DNA of 38,393 bases from a virus, in the IMG/VR virus record IMGVR_UViG_3300032086_000691, positions 1 through 38,393 of that record; one strand, 5' to 3'. How positions within the stretch are numbered: the stretch's first letter is position 1; each line of letters starts with the position of its first letter. Position numbers and translations under genes: made by a program. Below, in pieces: positions 7,860-14,853 of the stretch. The notes under the pieces are model-generated. The model made no database searches and had not been told where the DNA came from. It was given only the letters and a program-made list of their open reading frames with translations.

Positions 7860-8068
7860 TGGATATCGTAGATTTTATAACAAAGTATCAAAAAGTCTTG
7901 AATAATCGTATAGAAGACATTAGTGTTTCTATAACCAGTGGTAGTATTACTGATATTGAAGACTACCGCGCAAGAGTCGGTGAAATACAGGGTGTCACCT
8001 TTGCTCTTGATGAACTGAAGACCCTGCTGACAAAGGCAAAATATATCAATGACGTTGATAGTACCTGA
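7859..8068 (+). CDS. Small conserved helical protein
   Basis: The 69-residue, mostly helical protein (MDIVDFITKYQKVLNNRIED...) contains YRARVGEIQGVTFALDELKTLL, which I associate with a small conserved gene found beside head genes in marine phages. It has no cysteine, membrane span or catalytic motif. It starts in a TAATG overlap with the Cys-rich gene and its end overlaps the co-chaperonin gene by 20 bases, so all three are probably translated together. It could be a head assembly helper, but the function is unknown. Confidence 0.72.
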   Translation: MDIVDFITKYQKVLNNRIEDISVSITSGSITDIEDYRARVGEIQGVTFALDELKTLLTKAKYINDVDST

Positions 8069-8474
8069 GTACGTTCTCGCGCAACGCGAAGCGAAAGCAA
8101 AGGCCGAAAAGGCCGCAAAAGAAAAATCCCTGACAGAAAGAATTCCACAGCCCACTGGGTGGCGCATACTTGTTATGCCGTACATGGGCCGTGAGAAAAC
8201 TGATAGTGGGATTTACGTTCCTGATCAATCAAGAGAGCGCGAGGCTCGTGCTACTGTCGTAGCTTATGTGGTTAAGGTAGGCCCGTTGGCGTATCAAGAC
8301 CCAGATAAGTTTGGTGGTGAAGCCTGGTGTAAAGAAGGTGATTGGGTGTGTATTGGACGCTACGCTGGTTCTCGATTCCAGATTGAGGGTGGCGAAGTGA
8401 GAATTATCAATGACGATGAAGTCATTGCAACCATCGTTGATCCTGACGATATTAAAACGTATGGAGCGGCATAA
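8049..8474 (+). CDS. GroES-like co-chaperonin (Cpn10)
   Basis: This would be the lid of the host GroEL folding chamber, probably to help fold the capsid protein, as T4 gp31 does. In the 141-residue product a charged N-terminal helix (about 10-32) precedes a GroES-like beta domain (about 37-135). GWRILVMPY (37-45) matches the first strand, MGREKTDSGIYVPDQ (46-60) matches the mobile loop with a GIYVP contact like the GroES IVL tripeptide, KEGDWVCIGRYAG (95-107) matches the KVGD strand, and NDDEVIATI (121-129) matches the end. No GroEL gene is visible, so it would use the host's. It sits directly before scaffold and capsid genes, where such a helper is expected. Confidence 0.83.
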   Translation: MTLIVPEYVLAQREAKAKAEKAAKEKSLTERIPQPTGWRILVMPYMGREKTDSGIYVPDQSREREARATVVAYVVKVGPLAYQDPDKFGGEAWCKEGDWVCIGRYAGSRFQIEGGEVRIINDDEVIATIVDPDDIKTYGAA

Positions 8475-9370
8475 TGTCCACCGACGCATTGCAGCAAGAA
8501 GCTGAAGAAAAAGAAATTGTTTTAGAAGAAACTGAAGAAGAACAGGAACAGTCCGAAGTTCAGGTTGCTGAAGAGCAGTCAGAGTCCGAAGAGCAGCCAC
8601 AAGCTGCTAACGAAGATGAGCTTCAGGAATACTCCAAGAATGTTCAGCAGCGAATTAGCAAGCTAACAAAAAAGTATCGTGATGAAGAAGCACAGCGTTT
8701 AGCGGCGGTTGAGTTTGCTGAAGCTGTGAAGAAACAGAATGACGAACTTAAACAGCGTTTAAGTGCCTTAGACCAGTCATATACATCAGAGTTTGGCACA
8801 CGAGTTGATTCTCAAATCGAAGCCGCCAAGCAAGCTTATCAAAAAGCTTATGATGACGGCGATGCCGAAGCTATGTTTGAAGCTCAAAAGAATCTCAGCA
8901 AATTGGCTTTGGATCAAGCGCAGCTTGAACAGGCGAAAAAAAGACAAGAAAAAGCTGAACAGGTTGCAGAAGCTCAACCTGCTGCTCAACCACAACAGTC
9001 AAAACCACAACCACCTGATCCAAAGGCAGAGGCATGGGCACAGAAGAATGAGTGGTTTGGTGCAGATCAGACCATGACTTATGCTGCTTTTGGAGTGCAT
9101 AGGCAATTAATTGAGGATGAGGGATTTGACCCACAGTCCGATGAGTACTATAATGAACTTGACAATCGCATGAGGAAAGAGTTTCCGCACAAGTTTGCGG
9201 CACCTACCAAGGGCGATACAGGACCCAGAGTCGCTTCTGCTGAGTCCACGGCCTCACGGTCGAAGTCAACTAAGGGGCGCAGAACAGTCAAGCTGACTCC
9301 GTCGCAGATAGCGATAGCAAAGCGGTTGAATGTTCCGCTCGAAGAATACGCTAAGTATGTTAAGGAGTAA
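8474..9370 (+). CDS. Capsid scaffolding protein
   Basis: Scaffolds fill the prohead, guide capsid assembly, and leave or are cleaved before packaging. The 298-residue product shows the usual layout: a very acidic Glu/Gln N-terminus (1-50), a long coiled coil (about 52-170), a Gln/Pro-rich flexible part (about 160-180), and a basic C-terminal region (RSKSTKGRRTVKLTPSQ... then AKRLNVPLEEYAKYVKE), which in this class of protein binds the capsid subunit. It lies upstream of the major capsid gene and overlaps the co-chaperonin stop (TAATG). No protease is seen, so removal may be by exit rather than cleavage. Confidence 0.85.
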   Translation: MSTDALQQEAEEKEIVLEETEEEQEQSEVQVAEEQSESEEQPQAANEDELQEYSKNVQQRISKLTKKYRDEEAQRLAAVEFAEAVKKQNDELKQRLSALDQSYTSEFGTRVDSQIEAAKQAYQKAYDDGDAEAMFEAQKNLSKLALDQAQLEQAKKRQEKAEQVAEAQPAAQPQQSKPQPPDPKAEAWAQKNEWFGADQTMTYAAFGVHRQLIEDEGFDPQSDEYYNELDNRMRKEFPHKFAAPTKGDTGPRVASAESTASRSKSTKGRRTVKLTPSQIAIAKRLNVPLEEYAKYVKE

Positions 9371-9374
9371 GAGA

Positions 9375-9842
9375 ATGGCTGATTCAACAAAAAGAGTTTC
9401 ACGGGACTCACAAACTCGTGCAAAGTCCACAAGGCGTAAGCCGTGGACACCACCTTCCAAGCTAGAGGCTCCAGAGCCACCAGCAGGGTACTCACATCGT
9501 TGGATTCGTACATCCCTTCGGGGGGAAGACGACACAATGAACGTATCCTCTAGATTGCGGGAAGGATGGGAACCTGTTCGTGCTGATGAATATCCTGAGT
9601 TAGCGGGTCGTTACCCAACAATTGAGGATGGAACACACGCAGGTGTTATTGGGGTTGGTGGCCTAATGTTGGCACGAATCCCAGAAGAAACGGTAGAAGA
9701 ACGAACTGAATATTTTCGGGAGCAGACCCGCACACAAATGGATGCCGTGGATCAAAATCTTATGAGGGAACAACATCCCTCAATGCCTATTCATAATGAA
9801 AGGCAAAGTCGTGTATCATTTGGGGGCAAGGATAAAACCTAG
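9375..9842 (+). CDS. Conserved capsid-neighbour protein
   Basis: From ATG 9375 the product is 155 residues. An upstream in-frame ATG at 9330 lies inside the scaffold gene and lacks a site, whereas AAGGAG precedes 9375, so 9375 is preferred. The first 25 residues are strongly basic (STKRVSRDSQTRAKSTRRK), followed by WTPPSKLEAPEPPAGYSHRWIR and a core containing DGTHAGVIGVGGLMLARIPEE. I associate this family with marine phages, beside the capsid gene, but with no assigned role. A basic tail next to the scaffold suggests contact with DNA or scaffold. Possibilities are a minor head protein or a head completion factor. Confidence 0.78.
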   Translation: MADSTKRVSRDSQTRAKSTRRKPWTPPSKLEAPEPPAGYSHRWIRTSLRGEDDTMNVSSRLREGWEPVRADEYPELAGRYPTIEDGTHAGVIGVGGLMLARIPEETVEERTEYFREQTRTQMDAVDQNLMREQHPSMPIHNERQSRVSFGGKDKT

Positions 9843-9869
9843 CCTTCTTAACTTGACAAGGAGTAAGCA

Positions 9870-10484
9870 ATGGCAAATGTTAATGTTGCCTTCGGCCTAA
9901 AGCCGATTAATACCGCTGGTAGCACTCCTGCTACTTCCGGTACTAATGCATACTTTATTGACAGCGGCGCAAGCGCGATCTTTCAGGGTTCAATAGTTAA
10001 GTGCGACAATGGCGGTGAAATCGTCATTAGTTCTGCTACTGGTGACACCGAAGCTCCTCTTGGCGTTTTTGCTGGCTGTGAGTATGTATCCTCAACCACA
10101 GGTAAAAAAGTATTCTCAAATACATGGCCTGGGTCAGGTGCGGACACAAACTTCGACATTATCGGATTTGTGTACGACAACCCAATGCAGCGTTATGTAA
10201 TTGCAACAGATGCTACATTTACTAATAGAGCCACTGCCATAGCTGCTATTTTTGAAAATACGCAGTTAGATAGTGGTGCAAGTGGTAACACAACCACAGG
10301 CATTTCCAGTGCAAAGATGGATGTCGCAACTCTTGACTCATCAAATGCTTCTCTTCCTTTGAAGATTGTTGGCATTCAAGACGACGTTGAGAACGAAGAC
10401 TTCACTGCTGCTGGCATTCCTATGATTGTGATGCTTAACAATCACGCACTGCTTCAGGCTGATTCTGAAGCGGCAATTTCGTAA
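9870..10484 (+). CDS. Structural protein, putative head decoration
   Basis: The 204-residue, beta-rich, Ser/Thr/Gly-rich protein (MANVNVAFGLKPINTAGSTP...) has no catalytic motif. It lies 13 bases before the major capsid gene, has a strong ribosome binding site (AAGGAG), and looks suited to high expression. Its place and composition fit a capsid decoration or cement protein. I associate the N-terminal segment with virion proteins of uncultured marine phages. It could also be a minor head component. Confidence 0.72.
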   Translation: MANVNVAFGLKPINTAGSTPATSGTNAYFIDSGASAIFQGSIVKCDNGGEIVISSATGDTEAPLGVFAGCEYVSSTTGKKVFSNTWPGSGADTNFDIIGFVYDNPMQRYVIATDATFTNRATAIAAIFENTQLDSGASGNTTTGISSAKMDVATLDSSNASLPLKIVGIQDDVENEDFTAAGIPMIVMLNNHALLQADSEAAIS

Positions 10485-10497
10485 GGGAGTGTAGGTA

Positions 10498-11409
10498 ATG
10501 GCTATTTCTAGAGCACAACTCGCCAAAGAACTAGAGCCTGGTCTTAACGCTCTGTTCGGCATGGAATATGGTCGCTACGAAGGTCAGCATTCTGAAATCT
10601 TTGACACCGAGTCATCTGACCGGGCGTTTGAAGAAGAGGTAATGCTGTCAGGCTTCGGCGCGGCTCCCGTGAAAAATGAAGGTACAGGCGTATCATTTGA
10701 TGATGCGAATGAAGCATACACTGCTCGTTACAACCACGAGACAGTGGCAATGGCCTTCTCAATCACTGAAGAAGCTGTGGAAGACAATCTGTACGATCGT
10801 CTGGCTTCACGCTATACTCGTGCACTTGCACGTTCTATGGCTCACACCAAGCAGGTTAAAGCTGCGGCTATCCTGAACAACGCATTTACTGCTGGCGCAT
10901 CTGCTGGTGGTGACGGTGTTGCTCTGTGTGACGCATCTCACCCGCTGACATCAGGTGGCACATTTGCCAACGAACCATCAACTGCTGCTGATTTGAACGA
11001 AACTTCTTTGGAAGACGCTCTGATTAACATCGCTGGTTTCGTTGATGAGCGTGGCCTGATCATCGCTCTTCGCGGCATGAAGCTAATCATTCCACGTCAG
11101 CTTCAGTTTGTTGCGGAACGTCTGATGGTTTCCAATCTTCGTGTTGGCACAGCAGACAACGATGTAAACGCACTCAAGTCAATGGGCATGCTGCCCGAAG
11201 GTTATGTAGTCAACGACTACCTGACAGACACTGATGCGTTCTTCATCAAGACAGATGCACCAAACGGCCTCAAGCACTTTGAGCGTACTGCACTGTCAAC
11301 AGCAATGGACCCAGACTTCGACACTGGTAACATGCGCTTCAAGGCTCGTGAGCGTTACAGCTTCGGCTTCTCTGACCCACGTTGTGTGTTCGGTTCACCC
11401 GGCGCGTAA
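10498..11409 (+). CDS. Major capsid protein (HK97-fold, Mu gpT-like)
   Basis: This would be the main shell subunit. The 303-residue product resembles Mu gpT-type capsid proteins: an N-terminal arm, then EAYTARYNHETVAMAFSITEEAVEDN (about 75-100), LARSMAHTKQVKAAAILNNAF (about 109-130), GDGVALCDASHPL (about 138-150) and IIPRQLQFVAERL (about 198-210), ending in a Gly-rich tail. There is no obvious propeptide or protease. The upstream genes (co-chaperonin, scaffold, decoration-like) and the strong terminator that follows fit the most abundant late protein. A ribosome binding site (GGGAG) precedes the ATG. Confidence 0.92.
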   Translation: MAISRAQLAKELEPGLNALFGMEYGRYEGQHSEIFDTESSDRAFEEEVMLSGFGAAPVKNEGTGVSFDDANEAYTARYNHETVAMAFSITEEAVEDNLYDRLASRYTRALARSMAHTKQVKAAAILNNAFTAGASAGGDGVALCDASHPLTSGGTFANEPSTAADLNETSLEDALINIAGFVDERGLIIALRGMKLIIPRQLQFVAERLMVSNLRVGTADNDVNALKSMGMLPEGYVVNDYLTDTDAFFIKTDAPNGLKHFERTALSTAMDPDFDTGNMRFKARERYSFGFSDPRCVFGSPGA

Positions 11410-11428
11410 GGTTAGAAACATCTTTTTC

Positions 11429-11456
11429 AAAGGGCGGGTATTCACCCGCCCTTTTT
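11429..11456 (+). terminator. Intrinsic terminator after the major capsid gene
   Basis: A perfect 11-bp stem, AAAGGGCGGGT (11429-11439) and ACCCGCCCTTT (11444-11454), encloses the loop ATTC and runs into a T tract. This is a textbook Rho-independent terminator, the strongest in the window. It sits 20 bases after the capsid stop and separates the head module from the tail module, which implies a separate promoter or partial read-through downstream. Confidence 0.93.
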
Positions 11457-11480
11457 TATTGTATACTTAGATATCCCTGA

Positions 11481-11499
11481 CAGCCGCATGGTGTGGCTG
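11481..11499 (+). promoter_or_regulatory. Leader hairpin before the TTG-start gene
   Basis: CAGCCGCA and TGTGGCTG can form an eight-pair stem with one G-U pair and a TGG loop. The right arm GGCT could instead pair with AGCC at 11505-11508, so two alternative folds are possible. It lies between the terminator and a strong ribosome binding site (AGGAGAT). It may influence translation of the next gene or transcript processing; the role is unproven. Confidence 0.3.
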
Positions 11500-11524
11500 A
11501 CACTAGCCGAGACAGGAGATAAAA

Positions 11525-12007
11525 TTGGCTAATACTACATTTAACGGTCCCGTCCGTTCAGAAAACGGATTCAAGACAATCATCAAGAACTCCACAACTG
11601 GTGCTCTTACCAATGAAATGACTTTGTCTACCTACAGCACTTCAATTACAATTGCTGCAACAGGCACAGAGCATAAAGAATCATCTATTGGTATCCCATC
11701 CAACTTCATTCCTATGGGTGTTGCCATCACAGTAACAAGTGCCGCAGCAAATGCTGTAAACTTGGTTGACATTGGCACAGATGCAGACACAGATGGTTTC
11801 GTAGACGGCGTCACAGTTGCTATCAACTCAACAGGCTTTAAGGGCTTCTTCCCTTGTAATGGTGTGCTTGGCATGTCTGGCGGAACAACTACCGCTGCTA
11901 CAGAGACTGCTGACGAAGTTGAAGTTGTGATTTCTGGTGCAGCAGGCGCTGGTGGCGTTGTCGCTCTGAAGTTCTTTGGTATTGCTTCTGATTCACCAAC
12001 TGCTTAA
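11525..12007 (+). CDS. Structural protein, TTG start
   Basis: The 160-residue, Thr/Ala/Gly-rich beta protein begins ANTTFNGPVRSENGFKTI, a segment I associate with marine phage virion proteins. The start is TTG at 11525, supported by an ideal AGGAGAT six bases upstream; no better in-frame ATG is nearby. It is the first gene after the terminator and heads the tail module. It has no catalytic motif and one Cys. It is probably a minor capsid or neck protein, judged from position and composition only. Confidence 0.78.
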   Translation: MANTTFNGPVRSENGFKTIIKNSTTGALTNEMTLSTYSTSITIAATGTEHKESSIGIPSNFIPMGVAITVTSAAANAVNLVDIGTDADTDGFVDGVTVAINSTGFKGFFPCNGVLGMSGGTTTAATETADEVEVVISGAAGAGGVVALKFFGIASDSPTA

Positions 12008-12019
12008 TAGGAGGCTGAT

Positions 12020-12289
12020 ATGGCTGGTCCAGTAAAAGCCTACAACGCCACAGGAACAGGCGCTGTAGGTCCGGGTCGCTCACGCATTAAGCAGATTGTC
12101 ATGTACGCAACAGGTGCTGGCGCATTTACAATTACCGACGGTAACGGTGGTTCCACTCTTCTGACACAGAAGTTTCCTTCTGGTCAGAATGTTTTGAACA
12201 TTCCGGGCGACGGTGTCATCGCAGAAAGCGGTGTATATGTAAGTGCTATCTCAGGAACTGGCGCGGAACTGACAGTTTTCTTGGCATAA
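12020..12289 (+). CDS. Small structural protein
   Basis: The 89-residue Gly/Ala/Thr-rich beta protein (MAGPVKAYNATGTGAVGPG...) has a ribosome binding site (AGGAGG-like, TAGGAGGCTGAT) just upstream. Short, hydrophilic and free of cysteine, it resembles small virion proteins such as decoration or connector subunits. It sits between two other structural genes. No specific function can be read from it. Confidence 0.72.
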   Translation: MAGPVKAYNATGTGAVGPGRSRIKQIVMYATGAGAFTITDGNGGSTLLTQKFPSGQNVLNIPGDGVIAESGVYVSAISGTGAELTVFLA

Positions 12290-12293
12290 AACA

Positions 12294-13094
12294 ATGTCTG
12301 TCTACGAGATAAGATCTATTAGCCAAGTCGGCACGAGTGAGCCGTTTGAGCTACAGATTTCTCGTGGGCAGATTTCTGGACACAACTTTGTTCATAAGTT
12401 TGGTTACAATCCTGTGATTGGCGTAAACGATGAAACCTTATGGACACAAGGTGGTGTGTATGTTTATCCAACCACAGCTTCTACGATGTATATATCAAGC
12501 AGTTCAACTGCCGACACTGCGGCAGGCACAGGAGCAAGAACTGCAACCGTTTCTGGGTTAGATGCTAACTTTATTGAAATAAGCGAAACCGTTTCTTTGA
12601 ATGGACAGGCAGGCGTTCAGCTTAATGGTGCCTTGAATTGGTATCGAGTAAACCGCGTAATTGTAAACACAGCAGGTTCGGGGGGTGCTAACGCGGGTGT
12701 ATTGTATGTAGGAACTGAAGCAACACCCACAGGCGGCGTTCCTACAAACAAATACGCAACAGTAGCGATAGGTGATAATCAAACTCTAATGTGTGTTTGG
12801 ACAGTCCCGAGTGGATACACGGCGTACCTTCATCAAAAAGATGTGTCTGCATCTTCTTCTGCTGGGAAGTTTGCTATTTTTTCTTTGATAAGTAGACCAA
12901 AAGACGGAGTTTTTAACGTAAAGGACAGAGTTTTGCTGGCGAACACCAGCACAGCTATATCTTACTGGAATCCCATTCCTTTCTCAGAATGCACTGATAT
13001 TGAGGTTCGTGCAGCAGCAGACACTGCTGGCGGCACAATTACCGCATCAGCTACTCTTGATTTAACGTATATCAAAAACAAGGGGCCTCTGTAA
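12294..13094 (+). CDS. Virion structural protein
   Basis: The 266-residue beta-rich protein begins MSVYEIRSISQVGTSEPFEL and contains repeated Gly/Thr/Ala-rich strands, consistent with a jelly-roll-like or beta-sandwich virion subunit. I associate this family with uncultured marine phages, just after the capsid genes. Its last base overlaps the next start (TAATG). Possible roles are a head-surface or neck protein. Confidence 0.72.
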   Translation: MSVYEIRSISQVGTSEPFELQISRGQISGHNFVHKFGYNPVIGVNDETLWTQGGVYVYPTTASTMYISSSSTADTAAGTGARTATVSGLDANFIEISETVSLNGQAGVQLNGALNWYRVNRVIVNTAGSGGANAGVLYVGTEATPTGGVPTNKYATVAIGDNQTLMCVWTVPSGYTAYLHQKDVSASSSAGKFAIFSLISRPKDGVFNVKDRVLLANTSTAISYWNPIPFSECTDIEVRAAADTAGGTITASATLDLTYIKNKGPL

Positions 13095-13363
13095 TGGCGA
13101 CAAAAAAGAAAAAATCTGTTAGTCTATCAGTGAAGCGTGGTGAGAAGCTTCCCGCCTCCAAAGGCGCAGGACTCACGGCCAAGGGCCGTGCTAAATACAA
13201 CAGGGCTACAGGCTCTAAGTTGAAGGCACCACAGCCTGGTGGTGGCAAGAGACGCACGTCTTACTGTGCGCGGTCCAAGGGCCAAATGAAAATGCATAAC
13301 GTTAACTGTAAGAAAACACCGAAAAAGCGTATTTGCGCTGCACGGCGGAGATGGAAGTGTTAA
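13094..13363 (+). CDS. DUF6321-like small basic protein
   Basis: The 89-residue, strongly Lys/Arg-rich protein contains AGLTAKGRAKYNRATGSKLK (about 25-44), then RRTSYCARSKGQMKM (about 52-66), and ends ARRRWKC. This set resembles DUF6321, a small family of unknown function in phages and giant viruses. Four Cys (SYC, VNC, RIC, WKC) could bind a metal. It opens a cluster of tiny basic proteins. Binding DNA inside the head or acting on host nucleic acid are both possible; neither is shown. Confidence 0.78.
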   Translation: MATKKKKSVSLSVKRGEKLPASKGAGLTAKGRAKYNRATGSKLKAPQPGGGKRRTSYCARSKGQMKMHNVNCKKTPKKRICAARRRWKC

Positions 13364-13593
13364 ACGTGAACAGTCTTATCGGCGGAGCAACGCTAGGGTT
13401 TATAGGCTGGATAGCCTTTTCTGTGGTTGATTTGAAGACCGAGACTGCTGTTATAGCGGTTAAGGTGGATCAGAACCATAAGATGTTGGCTGAACTTTGG
13501 GACTATTATTTACAGGAGAGGGTCAATGGCGATATCGCGTGGGTCACTCGCAAGCCAGATATCCAAACCACCGCAGAAACGAAAGTGGAGTAA
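13351..13593 (+). CDS. Small single-span membrane protein
   Basis: From ATG 13351 (site CGGCGGAG) the product is 80 residues; GTG at 13366 and ATG at 13333 are alternatives. A short N-terminus precedes one transmembrane helix (about 9-27, LIGGATLGFIGWIAFSVV), then a helical tail (KVDQNHKMLAELWDYYLQE) and a polar end. This resembles small phage membrane proteins such as XhlA-like or lysis accessory proteins. Its start overlaps the DUF6321-like gene by 13 bases, and its end overlaps the 50-residue basic protein by 68 bases. Confidence 0.62.
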   Translation: MEVLNVNSLIGGATLGFIGWIAFSVVDLKTETAVIAVKVDQNHKMLAELWDYYLQERVNGDIAWVTRKPDIQTTAETKVE

Positions 13594-13678
13594 GAAACGC
13601 AAGGCAAAAATAAATTGCAAGCGTCCGCGTGGGTTTAGTGAAAAAGCGCACTGTGCAGGTAGAAAGAAAAAGAAATGA
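13526..13678 (+). CDS. 50-residue basic microprotein (GFSEKAHCAGRKKKK tail)
   Basis: This is a complete short gene with an excellent ribosome binding site (AGGAGAG). The product is very basic, with two cysteines in INCKRPRGFSEKAHCAG. I associate the NCKRPRGFSEKAHCA motif with tiny Lys-rich proteins of uncultured marine phages. It overlaps the membrane gene by 68 bases at its start and the next gene (13675) by four bases (ATGA), typical of translational coupling. The function is unknown; DNA or RNA binding, or metal binding through its cysteines, are possibilities. Confidence 0.78.
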   Translation: MAISRGSLASQISKPPQKRKWSKKRKAKINCKRPRGFSEKAHCAGRKKKK

Positions 13679-13947
13679 GTAAAAAAGATGCATGCTATCA
13701 CAAGGTTAAGGCAAGATATAAGGTCTTCCCGTCGGCGTACTCAAGCGGGGCCATCGCCAAGTGCAGAAAAGTCGGTGCTTCCAATTGGGGCAACTCAGCA
13801 AAGAAAGCCGATGGTGGCATACTCGACCAAAAGCCCAAACGCGCCTTCAGAGGAAAAGCCGTCAGAGGGACAGCAGTGGCGCGTGGATGTGGTGCTGTAA
13901 TGAATCGTAGACGTAAAAGAACAAAGGGGGCGGTAACGCAGTCGTAG
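13675..13947 (+). CDS. Basic Cys-containing small protein
   Basis: The 90-residue basic protein has a clear N-terminal block, DACYHKVKARYKVFPSAYSS, then GAIAKCRKVGASNWG (about 25-39). I know this pattern as a recurring one in marine phage and giant-virus small proteins. The second half is Lys/Arg/Gly-rich and probably disordered (KRAFRGKAVRGTAVARG). It overlaps the microprotein at 13526 by four bases. The role is unknown; the charge suggests nucleic-acid contact. Confidence 0.78.
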   Translation: MSKKDACYHKVKARYKVFPSAYSSGAIAKCRKVGASNWGNSAKKADGGILDQKPKRAFRGKAVRGTAVARGCGAVMNRRRKRTKGAVTQS

Positions 13948-14391
13948 ATGGATCCTGTTACATTAATCGCCACCGCCACAACTTCATATCAGGCGATTAA
14001 AAAAGGATTCGCCCTCGGCAAAGAAGTGACATCAATGTCAAAAGACATTGGTAAGCTTATGGGTGCCATAGGCGAAATTAAAGAGGGGCATGAGAAGGCA
14101 AAGGGTAGGCGGTTTGGTAGTGTAGAAGAAGAAGCTTTACACACTTACGCTGCAAAAAAGAAGGCAGAAAAGATGGAAGCAGAGCTTCGTAACTTCTTGG
14201 TTGCCAATTATGGATTTAATGCTTGGAGAGATGTGCTAAAAGTACAAGGTGATTTACGAAAAGAACGACAGGCAAGGAAAAGAAAACGAGAGCGTTTGAT
14301 AGAAGCAATTATGGAATGGACATTAGTGTCGGTTATAATTGCTATGTTAGTTGGATTAGGAATATTTATAATTGTAAGTATTAAAGGCTGA
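13948..14391 (+). CDS. Coiled-coil protein with C-terminal membrane anchor
   Basis: The 147-residue protein is helical and highly charged over about 20-118, with VEEEALHTYAAKKKAEKMEAE and a basic KERQARKRKRERL. It ends in one hydrophobic span (about 122-145, WTLVSVIIAMLVGLGIFIIVS). The basic patch just before the span fits an inside-positive, tail-anchored topology. I associate this family with marine phages. It may be a lysis or membrane-docking factor, or a virion protein that inserts during infection. It begins directly after the preceding stop. Confidence 0.73.
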   Translation: MDPVTLIATATTSYQAIKKGFALGKEVTSMSKDIGKLMGAIGEIKEGHEKAKGRRFGSVEEEALHTYAAKKKAEKMEAELRNFLVANYGFNAWRDVLKVQGDLRKERQARKRKRERLIEAIMEWTLVSVIIAMLVGLGIFIIVSIKG

Positions 14392-14401
14392 TGGGAAGAA
14401 T

Positions 14402-14680
14402 ATGGCTGTTAGAAAAACAAAAGCTGGTCTTGCTCTCAAACGATGGTTTAAAGAAGACTGGAAGGACGTTCGTACGGGGAAAGCGTGTGGCAGACGCAAA
14501 GGTGAAAAACGGGGTACTCCATATTGTCGCCCCTCTAAGAGGGTTTCTAGCAAGACACCCAAAACATCCAAAGAGATGACGGCTACAGAAAAACGTAGTA
14601 GGATATCACAGAAGAAGCGATTAGGTCAGCCTGCTGGTAAGCCACGTCGCGTTAAGTCATTAAGAAGGAAGAAGAAGTAA
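14402..14680 (+). CDS. DUF5872-like basic protein
   Basis: The 92-residue Lys/Arg-rich protein contains GLALKRWFKEDWKDVRTGK (about 9-27), CGRRKGEKRGTPYCRPSKRV (about 29-48), then KTPKTSKEM. LKRWFKEDW and the CRPSKRVSSKTPKT stretch resemble DUF5872-type proteins. Two Cys in C-x13-C spacing could bind zinc, but this is not a standard finger. It starts with a GGGAAGAAT site 11 bases after the previous stop, and its own stop overlaps the next gene (TAATG). The role is unknown, with nucleic-acid binding likely from charge. Confidence 0.76.
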   Translation: MAVRKTKAGLALKRWFKEDWKDVRTGKACGRRKGEKRGTPYCRPSKRVSSKTPKTSKEMTATEKRSRISQKKRLGQPAGKPRRVKSLRRKKK

Positions 14681-14853
14681 TGGCAAAAGAGTTTCCTGAT
14701 TTAACAGGTGATGGCAAGGTCACAAAAAAAGACATTTTAAAAGGTCGCGGCGTTCCCGGTTTCAAAAAGGGTAAGTTTATGTGTGCCCCGCGTAAGCTAG
14801 AAGCTGGCGCAATGGAAATGCCGAAAAGAAATGGACGTAAAAGAAGAGCTTGA
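14680..14853 (+). CDS. 57-residue microprotein with EF-hand/dockerin-like loop
   Basis: This short complete gene is coupled by TAATG to the DUF5872-like gene. Near its start, DLTGDGKVTKKD (7-18) follows the D-x-(N/D/T)-x-D-G-x-V-T-x-x-D order of an EF-hand or dockerin calcium loop, with Thr at the second ligand position. The rest is basic and Gly-rich (LKGRGVPGFKKGKF, then NGRKRRA). The loop suggests Ca binding, but only one half-site is present, so pairing with another copy would be needed for a full hand. It overlaps the next gene by 23 bases. Confidence 0.78.
   Translation: MAKEFPDLTGDGKVTKKDILKGRGVPGFKKGKFMCAPRKLEAGAMEMPKRNGRKRRA

Noticed and set aside
9330-9374. Upstream ATG for the capsid-neighbour gene
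   Set aside because: It lies inside the scaffold gene without a site, whereas ATG 9375 has AAGGAG upstream and gives a sensible N-terminus.
14391-14579. Alternative 62-aa frame starting in an overlap at 14391
   Set aside because: The 14402 frame has recognisable family motifs, a better ribosome binding site and a longer open frame.
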